NCBI GenBank assembly: GCA_022790905.1
Contig: JAAVYC010000238.1
Span: 1-13,299 of the forward strand
Length of the DNA: 13,299 nt
Reading direction: 5' to 3'
From: Lachnospiraceae bacterium
GTDB lineage: Bacteria; Bacillota; Clostridia; Lachnospirales; Lachnospiraceae
Shown: positions 1-8,300 of the stretch, piece after piece
Numbering within the stretch: position 1 is the first letter of the stretch
Layout of the letters: every line of letters starts with the position of its first letter
Notes under the pieces: model-generated
The model's input: only the letters and a program-made list of their open reading frames with translations
Told to the model about the DNA's origin: nothing
Databases searched by the model: none
Program-made: the position numbers and the translations under genes

Positions 1-1
1 C

Positions 2-37
2 CTTAATGGAGAGTGTCATAGTTCCAATGGAAGTTCA
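2..37 (-). other. in-frame TGA in murC and continuing MurC-like reading frame
   Basis: The minus-strand codon at 37-35 is TGA, directly after the residues FELYEK. Reading on in the same frame to the window edge gives TSIGTMTLSIK with no further stop. MurC proteins usually have a glycine-containing turn here, then a strand of the type iGxxxLxvpG leading into the HNxxNalaA segment, so the post-stop residues fit. A single G-to-T change (GGA to TGA) would explain the break. The reading is inferred from family memory, and only 11 codons are visible past the stop. Confidence 0.6.
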
Positions 38-844
38 TTTCTCATATAATTCAAAAGAAGCATATCCGTTTTCATCGTAAGAAAGATCTGCGGCATAGAA
101 ATCATAATCAGAACGGAAACCATAGGTGATAACTTTTGCAGATAATCCCTGTGTGATCTCTTCGTGACGTTCGATGTCTCCGTGCAAAATGATGACGCCG
201 TCATCCGCTGTATTGCCGGCAAACTGATGAAAAGAACGGCGAATATCATCAATGTCTTTGAAAAAATCCATATGATCTTCTTCTATATTTAAAATCAAAC
301 TATATTTTGGATGAAAATGGAAAAAGCTATTTGTGTATTCGCATGCTTCTGTGACAAACAGATCGGATTTTCCGACGCGGATATTGCCGCCAATCGCATC
401 TAGCATTCCCCCGACAGATATGGTAGGGTCCATATTGGCGGCGAGAAGAATTTGGGATACCATGGAGGTGGTGGTAGTCTTTCCATGTGTTCCGGCGATT
501 GCAATAGAATTCTGATAGTTATCCATGATCTGACCGAGTAATTCGGCTCTTGTCAAGGTAGGAAGAGCCATTTTTTTAGCAGCGGCAAGTTCTGGATTGT
601 CGTCGTGTATTGCCGCGGTGTAGACTACGAGTTCTGTTCCCGGTTCAATGTTAGAGGCACGCTGACCATAGAATATTTTTGCTCCTTTGTGCTCTAATAG
701 CTCTGTCAGAGGAGATTTTTGGGAATCAGAGCCGGATACTGTAAAATGTTCCTCTAATAATATCTCGGCAAGGCCGCTCATACTGATTCCACCGATACCG
801 ATAAAGTGAATATGAATTGGTGTTTGAAAATTAATCTGATACAT
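35..844 (-). CDS. murC: UDP-N-acetylmuramate--L-alanine ligase, N-terminal 269 residues, ended by an in-frame TGA
   Basis: MurC adds L-alanine to UDP-MurNAc with ATP, the first amino-acid step of cytoplasmic peptidoglycan precursor synthesis. The N-terminal UDP-binding domain shows GIGGISMSG (residues 16-24). The ATP-binding domain has the Mur ligase P-loop GTHGKTTTT (118-126), EACEY (166-170) and NIEEDHMD (186-193). A weak GGACAGG ribosome site lies just ahead of the ATG. MurC is normally about 450-460 residues; here a TGA stops it at 269, before the C-terminal ligase domain, while the frame beyond still reads like MurC. So this is either a nonsense-mutated (pseudo)gene or a sequence error; the rest lies left of the window. 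It is divergent from glgC. The family assignment is secure; whether a functional protein is made is not. Confidence 0.9.
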   Translation of the reverse strand: MYQINFQTPIHIHFIGIGGISMSGLAEILLEEHFTVSGSDSQKSPLTELLEHKGAKIFYGQRASNIEPGTELVVYTAAIHDDNPELAAAKKMALPTLTRAELLGQIMDNYQNSIAIAGTHGKTTTTSMVSQILLAANMDPTISVGGMLDAIGGNIRVGKSDLFVTEACEYTNSFFHFHPKYSLILNIEEDHMDFFKDIDDIRRSFHQFAGNTADDGVIILHGDIERHEEITQGLSAKVITYGFRSDYDFYAADLSYDENGYASFELYEK

Positions 845-896
845 TTTTTACCTGTCCATTCTAACTAAAAAATTTTATGCATATTTTGTTTAATAT

Positions 897-924
897 ATTA
901 TAACCCTATCTTTAAAAATTGCAA
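897..924 (-). promoter_or_regulatory. predicted sigma-A promoter for murC
   Basis: On the minus strand, TTGCAA (924-919) and TATAAT (902-897) are separated by 16 bases. They lie about 50 bases ahead of the murC ATG and point away from glgC. The -10 is a perfect consensus and the -35 a fair one. Confidence 0.6.
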
Positions 925-1021
925 ACGGATTTCCTCAGCTCTCGAAAATATTAGAAGGAAACCTGTTTCTGTAAAAATAAACAAAAAATCTAAAAATAAT
1001 AAAGGAATATTGTGAAAGTTG

Positions 1022-1051
1022 TTGAAATTATAATAGGGAATATGGTATAAT
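1022..1051 (+). promoter_or_regulatory. predicted sigma-A promoter for glgCD
   Basis: TTGAAA (1022-1027) and TATAAT (1046-1051) are separated by 18 bases, and TGG immediately before the -10 makes it an extended -10. It lies about 40 bases ahead of the glgC start. A second TATAAT at 1029-1034 has no good -35. The rest of the 845-1091 divergent gap is A/T-rich and shows no further gene or strong hairpin. Confidence 0.6.
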
Positions 1052-1091
1052 TAACAAAATAATTGCACAGCAATATAAAGAGGTGATAGAT

Positions 1092-2366
1092 TTGACTAAT
1101 AAAGAAATGATTGCGATGCTCTTAGCAGGGGGTCAGGGAAGCAGACTGGGAGTTTTAACTTCAAAAGTGGCCAAGCCGGCCGTTACGTTTGGGGGAAAAT
1201 ACCGCATCATAGATTTCCCGTTGAGCAACTGCATTAATTCTGGGATTGACACGGTCGGTGTCCTGACACAATATCAGCCATTGCGCTTGAATGCACATAT
1301 TGGAATCGGTATCCCGTGGGACTTAGACCGCAACAATGGAGGCGTTACGGTTCTTCCACCATATGAAAAAAGCAATAACAGTGAGTGGTATACGGGAACG
1401 GCGAATGCCATCTACCAGAATATGAATTATATTGATACGTATAATCCGGAATATGTATTGATTTTATCAGGAGATCATATTTATAAAATGGACTATGAAG
1501 TCATGCTTGATTTCCACAAAGAGAATAACGCGGATGTAACAATAGCGGCGATGCCAGTTCCCCTTGAAGAGGCAAGTCGTTTTGGAATTGTAATCACAGA
1601 TGAAGAGAAGCGAATTACAGAGTTTGAAGAAAAGCCGGAAAAACTGAGAAGTAATTTGGCGTCCATGGGAATTTATATTTTTACATGGAAAGTGTTAAGA
1701 GAGGCCTTGGTCTCAATGAAGGACCAGAGCAACTGTGATTTTGGAAAGCATATTATCCCATATTGTCATGAAAAAAAACAGAGATTGTTTGCCTATGAGT
1801 ATAATGGCTATTGGAAAGATGTGGGAACGCTTGGATCTTATTGGGAAGCAAATATGGAGCTGATCGATTTGATCCCGGAATTCAATCTCTATGAGAAGTA
1901 TTGGAGAATTTATACAAAGAGTGAGGTGATAGAGCCTCAGTATTTATCTGCAGATGCAGTGGTGGAAAAGAGTATCATCAGTGAGGGAAGTGAGATCTGC
2001 GGAGAAGTACACAGTTCTGTCATAGGTGCCGGTGTCAAAATAGGAAAAGGCAGTGTAGTGCGTGATTCTATTATTATGGAGAATACGGTGATCGGTGATA
2101 ATGTTACGATCAATAAATCCATTGTGGCAGAGAATACAGAGATTCAAAGTGGAGCTGTTCTCGGAATTGGAGAGGAAGCAGCGAGCAAATTGAACGATAG
2201 TATCTATGCATTCGGTCTCGTCACAGTGGGAGAAAATTCAAGGATACCGGAGGGGGTTAAAATAGGAAAAAATACGGTGATCTCCGGTATTACGGAGAGA
2301 TCTGATTACCCAAATGGAGAATTGGATGCGGGGGAATACATCATTAAGGCAGGTGACGTACAATGA
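1092..2366 (+). CDS. glgC: glucose-1-phosphate adenylyltransferase, catalytic subunit
   Basis: GlgC makes ADP-glucose from glucose-1-phosphate and ATP, the committed step of bacterial glycogen synthesis. From the chosen start it is 424 residues. Visible are the nucleotide loop AGGQGSRLG (12-20), KPAVTFGGKYRIIDF with the effector/substrate lysine region, WYTGTAN, the metal-binding SGDH (126-129) and FEEKP (178-182). After these comes a C-terminal hexapeptide-repeat left-handed beta helix (about 285-400). A GTG at 1083 would add three residues but lies inside the ribosome site AAAGAGGTGATA (1078-1088), which is close to a full match to the 16S 3' end. TTG at 1092 is correctly spaced from it and gives the usual short N-terminus before KEMIAMLLAGG. 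It is followed by glgD with an ATGA overlap, so the two are surely co-translated as a heteromeric enzyme. Confidence 0.95.
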   Translation: MTNKEMIAMLLAGGQGSRLGVLTSKVAKPAVTFGGKYRIIDFPLSNCINSGIDTVGVLTQYQPLRLNAHIGIGIPWDLDRNNGGVTVLPPYEKSNNSEWYTGTANAIYQNMNYIDTYNPEYVLILSGDHIYKMDYEVMLDFHKENNADVTIAAMPVPLEEASRFGIVITDEEKRITEFEEKPEKLRSNLASMGIYIFTWKVLREALVSMKDQSNCDFGKHIIPYCHEKKQRLFAYEYNGYWKDVGTLGSYWEANMELIDLIPEFNLYEKYWRIYTKSEVIEPQYLSADAVVEKSIISEGSEICGEVHSSVIGAGVKIGKGSVVRDSIIMENTVIGDNVTINKSIVAENTEIQSGAVLGIGEEAASKLNDSIYAFGLVTVGENSRIPEGVKIGKNTVISGITERSDYPNGELDAGEYIIKAGDVQ

Positions 2367-3481
2367 AAGCATTAGGATTGATTTTAGCGGGTGGCAATAA
2401 TAATCGAATGAGAGAGCTTTCCAACAAGCGGGCAATCGCGGCAATGCCGGTAGGAGGCAGCTTCCGCTGTATCGACTTTGTACTGAGCAATATGTCGAAT
2501 TCCCATATACAAAAAGTAGCGGTTTTGACACAGTATAATGCCCGATCTTTGAATGAACATTTGAGCTCATCAAAATGGTGGGATTTTGGTAGAAAACAGG
2601 GAGGACTTTACGTATTTAATCCTACTGTGACAGTTGGAAACAGCTGGTGGTATCGCGGAACAGCAGATGCGATGTATCAAAATATTGATTTTTTAAAAAG
2701 AAGTCATGAACCATACGTAATTATTACAAATGGTGACTGTGTCTATAAGATTGATTATAATGAGGTGTTAGATTATCATATCGACAAAAAGGCGGATATC
2801 ACAGTTGTCTGCAAAGATATCAGACAGGGAGAGGATGATATCAGTCGTTTTGGAATTGTACGGATGAATGAAAATGCCAGAATTGTAGATTTTGAAGAAA
2901 AGCCAATGGTAACGCAGTCGAATACAATATCTACTGGAATTTATATCATCAGAAGAAGAGCCCTGATTGAAATGTTAGAAAAATGTGCGCAGGAGGATCG
3001 CTTTGACTTTGTCACAGATATTTTGATTCGCTATAAAAACTTAAAGCATATTTATGGCTATAAAATAGAGGGTTATTGGAGTAATATTGCCACAGTAGAG
3101 TCCTATTATAGGACAAACATGGACTTTTTAAATAAGGATGTACGAGGTTACTTTAGCTCAGCGCCGAAAATTTATTCTAAAGTAGATGATCTTCCACCGG
3201 CAAAGTATAACGTGGGTTCAGATGTGAGAAACAGTCTGGTTTCTAGCGGTTGTATTTTAAATAGTAAAGTGGAAAATTCTGTTTTGTTTAAAAATGTATT
3301 TGTGGGCAAAAACTGTGTCATTAAAAATTCCATTATATTAAATGACGTGTACATCGGCGACAACACACACATTGAGAATTGTATTGTGGAAAGTCGTGGA
3401 ACATTGAACGCAAATACCTATTATAGTAGTGAAGATGGGGTAAAAGTAGTAGTAGAACATAATGAGAGATATGTTTTTTAG
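2363..3481 (+). CDS. glgD: glucose-1-phosphate adenylyltransferase, GlgD regulatory-type subunit
   Basis: This is the GlgC-like partner found beside glgC in Firmicutes. In studied members it has little or no activity alone and modulates the GlgC/GlgD complex. It has 372 residues and starts at an ATG overlapping the glgC stop (ATGA). The nucleotidyltransferase fold is clear: LILAGGNNNRM (7-16), WWYRGTADAMYQN, NGDC (123-126), RFGIV and FEEKP (177-181). A shorter beta helix follows at about 285-355. Compared with GlgC, the loop GGQGSRL is replaced by GGNNNRM, and the KPAV lysine segment by AIAAMPV, typical of a degenerate catalytic site. No promoter or terminator separates it from glgC. The gap to spoVG is 50 bases without a clear terminator, so read-through into spoVG is possible. 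Confidence 0.94.
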   Translation: MKALGLILAGGNNNRMRELSNKRAIAAMPVGGSFRCIDFVLSNMSNSHIQKVAVLTQYNARSLNEHLSSSKWWDFGRKQGGLYVFNPTVTVGNSWWYRGTADAMYQNIDFLKRSHEPYVIITNGDCVYKIDYNEVLDYHIDKKADITVVCKDIRQGEDDISRFGIVRMNENARIVDFEEKPMVTQSNTISTGIYIIRRRALIEMLEKCAQEDRFDFVTDILIRYKNLKHIYGYKIEGYWSNIATVESYYRTNMDFLNKDVRGYFSSAPKIYSKVDDLPPAKYNVGSDVRNSLVSSGCILNSKVENSVLFKNVFVGKNCVIKNSIILNDVYIGDNTHIENCIVESRGTLNANTYYSSEDGVKVVVEHNERYVF

Positions 3482-3531
3482 CATTTTTGGATGAAAATTG
3501 AGTATAGTTGAGTGTGAAAGGGGAACGGGAA

Positions 3532-3792
3532 ATGGAAATTACAGATGTACGCCTGAGAAAGATGGAAAAAGAAGGAAAGTTAAAGGCAGTAGCTTCCATT
3601 ACAATTGACGAAGTGTTTGTGGTGCATGATATCAAGGTGATTGAAGGGGACAAAGGATTTTTTATCGCAATGCCAAGCAGAAAATCTTTAGACGGGAATT
3701 ACAGGGATATTGCCCATCCGATTAATTCGGATATGAGAGAGAAGCTCTCAGGATTGATTCTTGAGAAATATGAAGAATTTGTACAGGAGTAG
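3532..3792 (+). CDS. spoVG: septation/sporulation regulator SpoVG
   Basis: SpoVG is a small nucleic-acid-binding regulator, first known from stage V sporulation and septation in Bacillus and also acting on envelope and virulence genes in other Firmicutes. The 86-residue product begins MEITDVRLRK and contains the characteristic central GFFIAMPSRK followed by DIAHPI, which together identify the family. The ATG at 3532 is chosen because AAAGGGG lies 8 bases upstream and family members start exactly here; an upstream in-frame TTG at 3508 would place the ribosome site inside the gene. TATAGT at 3503-3508 has no convincing -35, so it may rely on read-through from glgCD or on another sigma factor. 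As in Bacillus it precedes glmU, but here a strong terminator lies between them. Confidence 0.96.
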   Translation: MEITDVRLRKMEKEGKLKAVASITIDEVFVVHDIKVIEGDKGFFIAMPSRKSLDGNYRDIAHPINSDMREKLSGLILEKYEEFVQE

Positions 3793-3824
3793 AAATACAA
3801 AAATTTGTGAATTTACACAAAAAT

Positions 3825-3860
3825 AAAGACGGGACATATGAAAGAGTATGTCCCGTCTTT
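3825..3860 (+). terminator. rho-independent terminator after spoVG
   Basis: A perfect 14-bp inverted repeat (AAAGACGGGACATA, 3825-3838, with its complement at 3847-3860) encloses an 8-base loop. The right arm ends in TCTTTCT, giving a short U-rich end, and the A-rich left flank makes it plausible in both directions. It separates the glgCD-spoVG unit from glmU. Confidence 0.85.
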
Positions 3861-3924
3861 CTATACAAAAAAATTGTATTACAGAAAATTTTAAAATTCC
3901 GGTGTTGTAATTGGGAAAAAGTTT

Positions 3925-3953
3925 TTGTAAAATGAGTTAGATTATAATATAAT
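3925..3953 (+). promoter_or_regulatory. predicted sigma-A promoter for glmU-pth-mfd
   Basis: TTGTAA (3925-3930) and TATAAT (3948-3953) are 17 bases apart and lie 27 bases ahead of the glmU ATG. A second, overlapping TATAAT occurs at 3943-3948. Its position just after the spoVG terminator supports a new transcription unit. Confidence 0.6.
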
Positions 3954-3979
3954 GGGAAAAGCAAAAAAGAGGAAAAATT

Positions 3980-4726
3980 ATGAATCAGTTAAGAGCAATC
4001 ATATTAGCAGCGGGAAAAGGAACGCGAATGAAATCGGAACTTCCCAAAGTAGTTCACAAAATTAAAGATCAATGCCTAGTGGATTACGTCATTGAAGCAG
4101 CTAGGGGAGCAGGCGTTGGTGAGATTTGTCTGGTAGTGGGATATAAACATGAGGTAGTAGAAAAAAATATCAGCTATAAAGATGTATATTATGCGCTGCA
4201 GCCGGAACAGCTTGGCACCGGGCATGCCGTGAAATGTGCCGGGGATTTTCTAGAGGGAACAGGGGAGACCTTAATTTTATTTGGAGATACTCCGCTGATT
4301 ACGGCAGAAACATTGAAAAGACTGATCACATATCACAGGGAAAAAAATGATACAGTAACGGTATTATCTGCAATGGTGGAAGATCCGACTGGTTACGGAA
4401 GGATTATTCGTGATCCGGAAGGGAATTTTGTAAAAAGTGTGGAACACAAGGATGCGAATGAAGAAGAACTCGGATCTCATGAAATCAATTCTGGTATGTA
4501 TGTATTTAACACGAAAGAATTAAGAGAAGCCTTACAGCTATTGACGCCGAATAATGCTCAGGGAGAATATTATCTGCCAGATACGTTAACAATCATAAAA
4601 GAAAAGGGACTGCGGGCAGATGCATTTGCCTTAGAAGATGCAGAGGATATTACAGGTGTCAATGACCGGGAACAGCTTGCCCAGGCAGAAGAAGTGATAG
4701 AGAGAAGAGAGCATGTTCATTTTTAA
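3980..4726 (+). CDS. glmU: UDP-N-acetylglucosamine pyrophosphorylase, GlmU uridylyltransferase domain only
   Basis: The product resembles the N-terminal half of GlmU, which converts GlcNAc-1-phosphate and UTP to UDP-GlcNAc for the cell wall. Motifs are all present: LAAGKGTRM (9-17), the PK pair with Lys23, QPEQLGTGHA (74-83), GDTP with metal ligand Asp103, YGR (139-141), Glu155, EINSG with Asn170, YYLPD (197-201) and GVNDR with metal ligand Asn228. It ends at residue 248, right after the linker helix. The C-terminal beta-helix acetyltransferase domain, which makes GlcNAc-1-phosphate in the usual 450-460 residue enzyme, is missing. No remnant of that domain and no prs gene are found before pth, 19 bases downstream. 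A GAGG ribosome site precedes the ATG. The uridylyltransferase assignment is strong; the source of acetylation is unknown. Confidence 0.88.
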   Translation: MNQLRAIILAAGKGTRMKSELPKVVHKIKDQCLVDYVIEAARGAGVGEICLVVGYKHEVVEKNISYKDVYYALQPEQLGTGHAVKCAGDFLEGTGETLILFGDTPLITAETLKRLITYHREKNDTVTVLSAMVEDPTGYGRIIRDPEGNFVKSVEHKDANEEELGSHEINSGMYVFNTKELREALQLLTPNNAQGEYYLPDTLTIIKEKGLRADAFALEDAEDITGVNDREQLAQAEEVIERREHVHF

Positions 4727-4745
4727 CAGGAGAGGAAAGCAAAAG

Positions 4746-5321
4746 ATGTACTTAATTGCAGGTTTGGGAAATCCTACGAAACAATATGAGCATACGAGAC
4801 ATAATATTGGATTTGAAGTCATTGATGCGCTGGCAGAAAAATATAATATTACTATGAAAGAAAAGAAGCATAAGGCATTGATAGGCAAAGGCGTCATAGA
4901 AGGGCAGAAAGTGATCCTTGCAAAACCTCAGACTTACATGAATTTAAGCGGTGAGAGCATTGTGAAACTTGTGCACTATTATAAATTAAATCCGGAAGAG
5001 AAATTGATTGTTATCTATGATGATATCAGTTTTGTTCCAGGAAATCTGCGTATTCGTCAGAGTGGCAGCGCTGGCGGTCACAATGGAGTGAAGAGTATTA
5101 TCAAATGCCTGGATACGCAAAAATTTATACGGATTAAAGTTGGTGTCGGTGAGAAACCAAAGGATTGGGATCTCGCAGATTTTGTGTTGGGACATTTTAA
5201 CAAGCAGGAACGGGAAGATTTGGAAGGAGCGATAGAACGCGCCGTGGAAGCGACAGGATGTCTGGTAAATGGAAATGTGGCAAAGGCTATGAATGAATAC
5301 AACAAAAAGGTAATAAAGTAA
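4746..5321 (+). CDS. pth: peptidyl-tRNA hydrolase
   Basis: Pth cleaves the ester bond of peptidyl-tRNA released by stalled or aborted ribosomes, recycling tRNA in the cytoplasm. The 191-residue product begins MYLIAGLGNP with Asn9, the catalytic His19 in TRHNIGF, Asn66 in QTYMNLSG, Asp92 in YDD and the GSAGGHNG loop. Length is normal for the family. The ATG at 4746 is preferred over an in-frame ATG at 4713, because 4713 lies inside the end of glmU and the AGGAGAGG ribosome site at 4728-4735 fits 4746. It sits between glmU and mfd with short gaps (19 and 12 bases), so these three are probably one operon. This matches the Bacillus order glmU-prs-ctc-pth-mfd with prs and ctc missing. Confidence 0.97.
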   Translation: MYLIAGLGNPTKQYEHTRHNIGFEVIDALAEKYNITMKEKKHKALIGKGVIEGQKVILAKPQTYMNLSGESIVKLVHYYKLNPEEKLIVIYDDISFVPGNLRIRQSGSAGGHNGVKSIIKCLDTQKFIRIKVGVGEKPKDWDLADFVLGHFNKQEREDLEGAIERAVEATGCLVNGNVAKAMNEYNKKVIK

Positions 5322-5333
5322 ACAGGTAGAAAG

Positions 5334-8300
5334 ATGAAAGCAGTGAGAGAAGTCTTAAGAGATCTGGCAGATTATGAGACGATACAGTCTTTTTTGGAAA
5401 AAGAGACGGGAATGATACAGATTTCTGGTTGTGCAGATGCAGGAAAAGCGCATATGGTATATGGAGTTGGCAATGGTTTTTGTAAAAAGATCATTGCTAC
5501 TTTTAGCGAACAAAAAGCGAGAGAGCTCTATGAGGACTGCCGTTTTTTTGATCGCAACACGGTGTATTATCCAGCGAAAGATATTTTGTTTTATCAATCG
5601 GATTTAAGGGGAAATCAGCTCACAAAAGAGAGAATGAATGCCATTCGAGTCCTTTTAGAGGAGGAAGAGATGACATTCATCACTACGTTTGACGGGTTGA
5701 TGAATCGTCTGATGCGTTTAGAGCGCTTGGAAGAATTTATTGTCAGTCTTCGATTGGGAGATACATTAAATTTGGAGAGCTTTTCGAAAAAATTGGTCAC
5801 TATGGGATATGAAAAGAGTTATCAGGCTGAGATGGGGGGACAATTTGCCACAAGAGGAGGGATTTTGGATGTCTACCCTCTCACAGAAGAGAATCCTTAC
5901 CGAATTGAGCTCTGGGGAGATGAGATTGATTCAATTCGCAGTTTTTCCGCTGACAGTCAGCGCTCGATTGAAAATCTAGAGGAGATCCGTATCTATCCAG
6001 CGTCGGAAGCAATTTTTGACGAGAGAAAGAAAAAAGATGGCCTGAAAAAAATTCAAAGCGATGCGAGAAAGATCTACGATATTTACCGAAATGAAATGAA
6101 GACGGAAGAGGCACATCGGGTAGAATTATTGGCAAAGACGATCGAAGAAAATCTGACAGAATTGGGTCTGTTAGAGGGAATGGATACTTATCTCAATTAT
6201 TTTGAAGAGGATACGGTTTCACTGCTGGATTATTTCCCGAAAGACACGTCTTTGATCTGTCTAGATGAGCCGGTTCGGGTAGCGGAAAAGGGAAGAGTGA
6301 TCGAGACAGAATTCAAAGAGAGTATGAAACAGCGTCTAGAGAAGGGATATCTGCTCCCGGGGCAGATGGAGGCGCTCTATTCCTATGAAGAAATTGCAGC
6401 GAAAATTGAGAGTCGAAAAGTGATTGGTCTATCAGCTCTTGAGATGCGAGAAAAAACATTGCCGATCAAAAAGAGTTTTTCAGTGCATATGAAGACCGTG
6501 AATCCCTATAATAACAGCTTTGAGCTCTTGATCAAAGACTTAAAACAATACAAAAAAAATGGGTATCGCGTCGTGCTGCTTTCAGGGTCTAAAACCAGAG
6601 CAAACCGCATGGCACAGGACCTTAGTGCGGAGGGATTAAACGCTTTTTATACAGATGAGATGGAACATGAGGTCAAACCGGGAGAGGTTATGACAGCCTA
6701 TGGAAAGATCAAAAAGGGATATGAGTATCCAGATCTGCGATTTGTGGTAATCTCAGAGAGTGATATTTTTGGAAGGGAAAAGAAAAAAAAGAGAAAGCGC
6801 CGTACTTATGAGGGAGAGAAGATACAGAGCTTTTCAGATTTGAATGTGGGGGATTACGTTGTACATGAAAATCACGGTTTGGGCATCTATAGAGGAATTG
6901 AAAAAGTAGAAGTAGATAAAGTTGTCAAAGATTATATCAAGATTGAGTATGCCAAAGGTGGGAATCTCTATATTCTTGCGACGCAGTTGGAATTGATTCA
7001 AAAATATGCCGGTTCCGATGCGAAAAAACCGAGATTAAACCGTCTTGGAACCCAAGAGTGGAATAAAACAAAAACCAGAGTGCGCAAGGCAGTTGATAAT
7101 ATTGCGCAAGATTTAGTGGAACTCTATGCAAAACGTCAGAACAGAGAGGGATTTTCATACGGAAAAGATACTGTATGGCAAAGGGAGTTCGAAGAAATGT
7201 TTCCATTTGAGGAGACAGAAGATCAGGAACTGGCAATTGAGGCGACGAAACGGGATATGGAGAGCAGAAAAATCATGGATCGCTTAATCTGCGGGGATGT
7301 GGGATATGGAAAAACAGAGATTGCCATAAGGGCGGCATTTAAAGCTGTTTTGGATGGCAAGCAGGTTGTATACCTCGTTCCAACCACTATTTTGGCACAG
7401 CAGCACTATAACACATTTGCGGCGAGGATGAAGGACTTTCCGGTGCGTGTAGATCTGCTTTGTCGTTTCCGAACAAATACACAGCAAAAAAAGACAATAG
7501 AGGATTTAAAACGAGGCATGGTGGATATTATCATTGGAACCCACAGAGTGCTTTCGAAAGACGTGAATTTTAAAGATCTCGGTCTTTTGATTATTGATGA
7601 GGAGCAGCGTTTTGGAGTGGCGCATAAAGAAAAGATCAAACAGATGAGAGAGGATATCGATGTATTGACGCTCACGGCGACGCCAATACCGAGAACATTG
7701 CATATGAGTTTGATCGGGATTCGGGATATGAGTGTTTTAGAAGAGGCGCCGATGGATCGGATGCCGATTCAGACTTATGTTATGGAGTATAACGAGGAGC
7801 TGATCAGAGAAGCAATTGTGCGGGAACTTTCTAGAGATGGACAGGTATACTATGTCTTTAACCGTGTCAATCAAATTGAAGATGTCACGGCAAAAATAGA
7901 ATCATTGGTCCCAGAGGCATCGGTAGCATTTGCCCATGGACAAATGAAAGAGCGGGAGTTAGAAGATCGGATGTACAGCTTCATCAATGGAGAGATCGAT
8001 GTTCTGGTCTCCACGACTATTATTGAAACGGGATTGGATATTTCTAATGTCAATACAATGATTATTCACGATGCCGACAATATGGGACTCTCACAGCTTT
8101 ATCAGCTCCGCGGAAGAGTCGGAAGGTCTAACCGAACAGCCTATGCCTTTTTGCTGTACCGCAGAGATAAAATGTTAAAAGAAATTGCGGAAAAGCGGCT
8201 CGCCGCGATCAAAGAATTCACAGAGTTGGGAAGTGGCTTTAAAATTGCCATGCGGGATTTGGAGATTCGCGGAGCGGGAAATCTCCTAGGGGCAGAACAG

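Noticed and set aside
35..37. TGA in murC read as glycine or selenocysteine
   Set aside because: glgC, mfd and murA all use TGA as their stop, so reassignment is not plausible. MurC has no known selenocysteine at this place and no SECIS-like structure was recognised.
3508..3531. upstream TTG start for spoVG
   Set aside because: It would put the AAAGGGG ribosome site inside the coding region, and SpoVG proteins begin at the ATG-encoded MEITDVR.
4713..4745. upstream ATG start for pth
   Set aside because: It overlaps the last codons of glmU and has no ribosome site; the AGGAGAGG site fits the ATG at 4746, where the family N-terminus begins.
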